NCBI GenBank assembly: GCA_031280945.1
Contig: JAITGB010000160.1
Location: forward strand, 1-7,335
Length of the DNA: 7,335 nucleotides
Direction of reading: 5' to 3'
From: Spirochaetales bacterium
Lineage (GTDB): Bacteria > Spirochaetota > Spirochaetia > DTKZ01
The notes beneath the pieces were generated by a model. The model made no database searches and was not told the DNA's origin. It worked only from the letters and a program-made list of their open reading frames with translations. Shown in pieces: positions 5,812 to 7,335 of the stretch (positions are counted from its first letter, which is position 1; the number at the start of each line of letters is the position of its first letter). The position numbers and the translations under genes were made by a program.

Positions 5812-6654
5812 TACCGATTGTGACTTCATGTTGGCCTGTGCAAGCATGGCTGTGGAAGACTGCACCAGAATCTGGTTCTTCATGTACTCCACCATCTGGT
5901 AAGCCATATCGGCGTCGCGTATGCGCGATTCCGCGGCCTGGAGGTTTTCCGCGCTGATGTCTATGCCCTTTACGGCATATTCCATCCTGTTCTGGTAGGC
6001 TCCCAGGTCCGCCCTCTGCTTGTTGATGATTTTAAGGGCCGAGTCAACAACGCCGATGGAGATATTGGCTGAATCCGGCGTCGAAATCGTCATAATCTCG
6101 CCGGAGCCTGCGTTTCTCACGCCCAGAGCGCCGGATGTCATTGTACCGATGAACACTCTTTCCCTCTGGTCCATGTTGGCGCCGATATGGAAGAACATGG
6201 AGGCCGTAACGATGTTCTCCTGTCCTTCCCGCGCAAAGCGGCCCGTGAGCATATTCATGCCGTTAAACTGGGCATGGGACGCGATGCGGTCAATTTCGTC
6301 AACAAGCTGGGACACTTCGACCTGAATCTGCATCCTGTCTTCCTGGGTGTAGATACCGTTGGCGGACTGAACGGCCAGTTCGCGGATGCGGTGCAGAATA
6401 TCCTGGCTCTCCTGCAGATACCCCTCCGTTGTCTGAATAAAAGAAATGCCGTTCATGGCATTGGCCGAAGCCTGCCTGAGACCCCGAATCTGGGACCTCA
6501 TCTTCTCCGATACGGCCAAGCCGGAAGCATCGTCGCCCGCTCTGTTGATGCGAAGCCCGGACGACAGTTTTTCGATGTCCTTGGTTACGTTGCGGTCATT
6601 GACTCCGCGCTCGCGCTGTGCGAACAAAGCGCTCATGTTGTGATTGATAATCAT
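5794..6654 (-). CDS. flaB: Periplasmic flagellin, FlaB type (first copy, next to the sigma-28 promoter)
   Basis: A 286-residue core flagellin. Conserved N-terminal blocks are MIINHNMSALFAQRERG, IEKLSSGLRINRAGDDASGL, ISFIQTTEGYLQESQDIL and DEIDRIASHAQFNGMNMLTG (1-138). The middle contains FHIGANMDQRERVFIGTMT. C-terminal blocks are KQRADLGAYQNRMEYAV, AAESRIRDADMAYQMVEYM and SSTAMLAQANMKSQ, ending LQLLG. The length is typical of spirochaete FlaB and cysteine is absent, as usual for flagellins. The ATG at 6654 has GGGAGG five bases upstream. Compared with its neighbour it differs mostly at residues 13-26, in the middle region (about 140-190) and in the last 30 residues, so the two may fill different positions or expression windows in the filament. 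It has its own sigma-28 promoter and structured leader, and strong hairpins follow its stop. Confidence 0.97.
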   Translation of the reverse strand: MIINHNMSALFAQRERGVNDRNVTKDIEKLSSGLRINRAGDDASGLAVSEKMRSQIRGLRQASANAMNGISFIQTTEGYLQESQDILHRIRELAVQSANGIYTQEDRMQIQVEVSQLVDEIDRIASHAQFNGMNMLTGRFAREGQENIVTASMFFHIGANMDQRERVFIGTMTSGALGVRNAGSGEIMTISTPDSANISIGVVDSALKIINKQRADLGAYQNRMEYAVKGIDISAENLQAAESRIRDADMAYQMVEYMKNQILVQSSTAMLAQANMKSQSVLQLLG

Positions 6655-6710
6655 AATATCCTCCCTGAAAAATACTTTCCGGTCTTCCTGACCGGAATTT
6701 TTTTACTCAT
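6651..6710 (-). CDS. Possible 19-residue leader peptide overlapping the flaB start (uncertain)
   Basis: Inside the flaB leader an ATG at 6710, with AAGG five bases upstream, opens a 19-codon frame encoding MSKKIPVRKTGKYFSGRIL. Its stop TGA overlaps the flaB ATG as ATGA, the classic geometry for translational coupling. It lies wholly downstream of the sigma-28 promoter, so it would be on the flaB mRNA, and ribosomes on it would unfold the hairpin at 6677-6697. The peptide is basic and matches nothing I recognise. The ribosome-binding site is weak and the ORF may be fortuitous. Confidence 0.3.
   Translation of the reverse strand: MSKKIPVRKTGKYFSGRIL
6677..6704 (-). promoter_or_regulatory. Hairpin in the flaB leader with AGGAA loop; terminator-like on the plus strand
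   Basis: TTCCGGTC (6677-6684) and GACCGGAA (6690-6697) form a perfect 8-bp stem. On the flaB mRNA the loop is AGGAA and the hairpin ends about 22 nt before the start codon, with a second GGA-containing site in the Shine-Dalgarno sequence. This resembles the two-site CsrA arrangement known upstream of B. subtilis hag. On the plus strand the same stem is followed by seven T and would be a good intrinsic terminator for antisense transcription. Confidence 0.5.
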
Positions 6711-6799
6711 GCCGGCCTTAAAAAAGCCGATACATATAACGATGGGGAAAAAAGAATTCTTTCCGCATGCTTGAAAGCGCCCTTTTTTCCTGCTTAAAG

Positions 6800-6825
6800 T
6801 ATCGGCAGGGGGGGGCTTAACTTTA
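6800..6825 (-). promoter_or_regulatory. Sigma-28 (FliA) promoter of the first flaB, with C8 spacer tract
   Basis: The minus strand carries TAAA (6825-6822), exactly 15 nt, then GCCGATA (6806-6800), an essentially perfect match to the flagellar sigma-28 consensus TAAA-N15-GCCGATAA. The spacer contains eight consecutive C (plus-strand G8 at 6808-6815). Upstream on the minus strand are A7 and A10 tracts (plus-strand T at 6839-6845 and 6827-6836) that could act as an UP-like or bent element. Transcription would start near 6793, giving a leader of about 140 nt. Confidence 0.85.
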
Positions 6826-6906
6826 ATTTTTTTTTTGCTTTTTTTGAGGAAACTCATGCAGGGGAGGAGAGCTATCCACTGTCAACAACTTAAGAAAATG
6901 GGCGCA

Positions 6907-6933
6907 TTTTTTACGGCCGCAGGCCGTAAAAAA
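6907..6933. terminator. Bidirectional intrinsic terminator
   Basis: TTTTTTACGGCC (6907-6918) and GGCCGTAAAAAA (6922-6933) are exact reverse complements around the loop GCA. Read in either direction this gives a GC-rich 6-bp core whose downstream arm ends in six T opposite six A. On the minus strand it would insulate the flaB promoter from transcription coming from the IS side. Confidence 0.7.
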
Positions 6934-6993
6934 CCGGGCTATCCGCTCCAATTCCTCGTCCGTTGTCCTGCGGGATTTCCGCTACTATCCATT

Positions 6994-7048
6994 GGTTTTG
7001 CGGCCATACGGTTCGCTAAAAGCGAACCGATAGAATCGGAGCAAAACC
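6994..7048. repeat. Nested inverted repeat
   Basis: The inner arms CGGTTCGCT (7009-7017) and AGCGAACCG (7021-7029) are a perfect 9-bp stem with loop AAA. The outer arms GGTTTTGC (6994-7001) and GCAAAACC (7041-7048) are a perfect 8-bp pair. The spacers of 7 and 11 nt between the arms are unpaired. It has no T-run beside the inner stem. It may be a palindromic intergenic repeat or a structured RNA. Confidence 0.6.
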
Positions 7049-7082
7049 CTTGCGCAGACAAGAAACTCCCCCTGTGCTGGGG

Positions 7083-7134
7083 CTCCGCCAGAAGCCGGCG
7101 GAGGGCGAAGTACGGCTGCGCCATACTTCGCCCT
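7083..7134. repeat. Two adjoining hairpins
   Basis: CTCCGCC (7083-7089) pairs with GGCGGAG (7097-7103). The next hairpin starts on its last two bases: AGGGCGAAGTA (7102-7112) pairs exactly with TACTTCGCCCT (7124-7134), with inner GGC and GCC pairing around TGC after one mismatch. The second stem is very strong. No T-run follows on either strand. It lies 25 bp from the inferred insertion-sequence end and is probably host sequence. Confidence 0.6.
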
Positions 7135-7163
7135 GTTTCAATAAACGTGAAGCGCCTTAGAGC

Positions 7164-7192
7164 TTGTCCCTAAATAAGAGTGACTCTATACT
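7164..7192 (+). promoter_or_regulatory. Candidate transposase promoter inside the IS end
   Basis: TTGTCC (7164-7169), a 17-nt spacer and TATACT (7187-7192) form a plausible sigma-70 promoter whose -35 box lies within the putative terminal repeat. A small 6-bp inverted repeat, CTCTAT with ATAGAG (7184-7199), overlaps the -10 box. The spacing to the ATG at 7218 suits a short leader. Confidence 0.45.
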
Positions 7193-7217
7193 GATAGAGC
7201 AAGAGGGGGGGGAAGCG

Positions 7218-7335
7218 ATGAAACAAAAACACTCATGGGAAATAACAGAGGAGTTCTGGGAGGCGGCGGAGCCGCTTATACCCCGCAAGCAACGAGACGC
7301 GGCTCGGGAATACCGGCGAAAACCCGGCGGGGGCC
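7218..7335 (+). CDS. IS5-family transposase, N-terminal fragment (runs off the right edge)
   Basis: An ATG at 7218 opens 39 codons plus one base to the window end. The start MKQKHSWEITEEFWEAAEPL and the following IPRKQRDAAREYRRKPGGG match the familiar N-terminus of IS5-type DDE transposases: W-x-I-x-(D/E)-x-x-W, P-L-I-P, a basic linker, then Y-x-R-K-P-G-G-G-R-K-P. The catalytic DDE residues lie downstream and are not visible, so intactness cannot be judged. The ribosome-binding region is a run of eight G (7205-7212) five bases before the ATG. The gene points away from the flagellin genes and probably arrived by transposition into their upstream region. Confidence 0.8.
   Translation, partial: MKQKHSWEITEEFWEAAEPLIPRKQRDAAREYRRKPGGG

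Larger units (their letters stand above)
6826..7159. other. About 330 bp without a credible gene, rich in palindromes
   Basis: Open frames here run through strong palindromes and have no ribosome-binding site or recognisable protein, so I regard them as spurious. The stretch holds T-runs next to the flagellin promoter, a symmetrical terminator (6907-6933), two nested inverted repeats (6994-7048), two adjoining hairpins (7083-7134) and a short imperfect direct repeat (6941-6955 and 6976-6990). I recognise no tRNA, rRNA or known RNA family. Confidence 0.6.
7160..7335 (+). mobile_element. Left end of an IS5-like insertion sequence (right part beyond the window)
   Basis: Sequence from about 7160 (GAGCTTGTCCC) fits the terminal inverted repeat style of IS5/IS1031-type elements. 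It is preceded by TTA (7157-7159), which matches the TNA target duplicated by the IS1031 group. A transposase ORF begins 58 bp inside. The exact boundary is inferred, because the other end and the second target copy are outside the window. Confidence 0.6.

Noticed and set aside
4648..6654. Recent gene conversion between the two flaB copies.
   Set aside because: Conserved blocks differ at many third positions throughout, and I found no long identical tract.
6726..6732. GCCGATA on the plus strand, resembling a sigma-28 -10 element.
   Set aside because: There is no TAAA 15 nt upstream and no plus-strand gene follows.
6187..6774. A 195-codon plus-strand open frame.
   Set aside because: It is antisense to flaB and its leader, with no start signal and no recognisable protein.
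6881..6888. A consensus TTGACA -35 box on the minus strand.
   Set aside because: No acceptable -10 hexamer lies 16-18 nt downstream.
6994..7134. Possible integron attC sites, since some treponemes carry integrons.
   Set aside because: The characteristic AAC and GTT core pairs and cassette ORFs are absent.
6835..7173. A 112-codon plus-strand frame and a 61-codon minus-strand frame upstream of the IS.
   Set aside because: Both are built from inverted repeats, lack ribosome-binding sites, and one runs into the IS end.

Overview
The window looks like chromosomal DNA of a Treponema-type spirochaete with roughly balanced base composition. That points to the termite-gut or environmental treponemes rather than low-GC oral species; this placement is inference. 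The evidence is two FlaB-type periplasmic flagellins, both beginning MIINHNMSA, followed by FlaG and a large FliD cap protein. From memory, Treponema pallidum has a similar order (flagellin, flagellin, fliD, conserved hypothetical).

All flagellar genes are on the minus strand. Read in the direction of transcription (right to left): a consensus sigma-28 (FliA) promoter (6800-6825); a leader of about 140 nt; a first flaB (5794-6654); a hairpin-rich gap of about 290 bp; a second flaB (4648-5502); flaG (4153-4518); fliD (2086-4110); a conserved gene of unknown function (1183-2052); and a membrane-anchored PilZ-domain protein that starts right after that gene's stop codon and runs off the left edge (1-1182). 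From flaG leftward the gaps are 42, 33 and 0 bp with no terminator, so these four genes are probably one operon, perhaps continuing from the second flaB. The operon encodes filament subunits, a filament-associated protein, the filament cap and a likely c-di-GMP receptor that could tune motility.

The right end is different. Between the sigma-28 promoter and the right edge lie about 330 bp without a credible gene, holding several strong palindromes (one a symmetrical terminator). An IS5-like insertion sequence follows: a probable terminal repeat at about 7160, an internal promoter and the first 39 codons of a transposase reading rightward off the window.

The most interesting signals are regulatory. 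The spacer of the sigma-28 promoter contains a run of eight C (G on the plus strand), a possible slippage switch for flagellin transcription. The flaG ribosome-binding site lies in the loop of a perfect 7-bp hairpin and matches 10 of 12 positions of the CsrA-binding consensus. The first flaB has a leader hairpin with an AGGA loop and a 19-codon upstream ORF whose stop overlaps the flaB start. I did not find a clearly new protein system.
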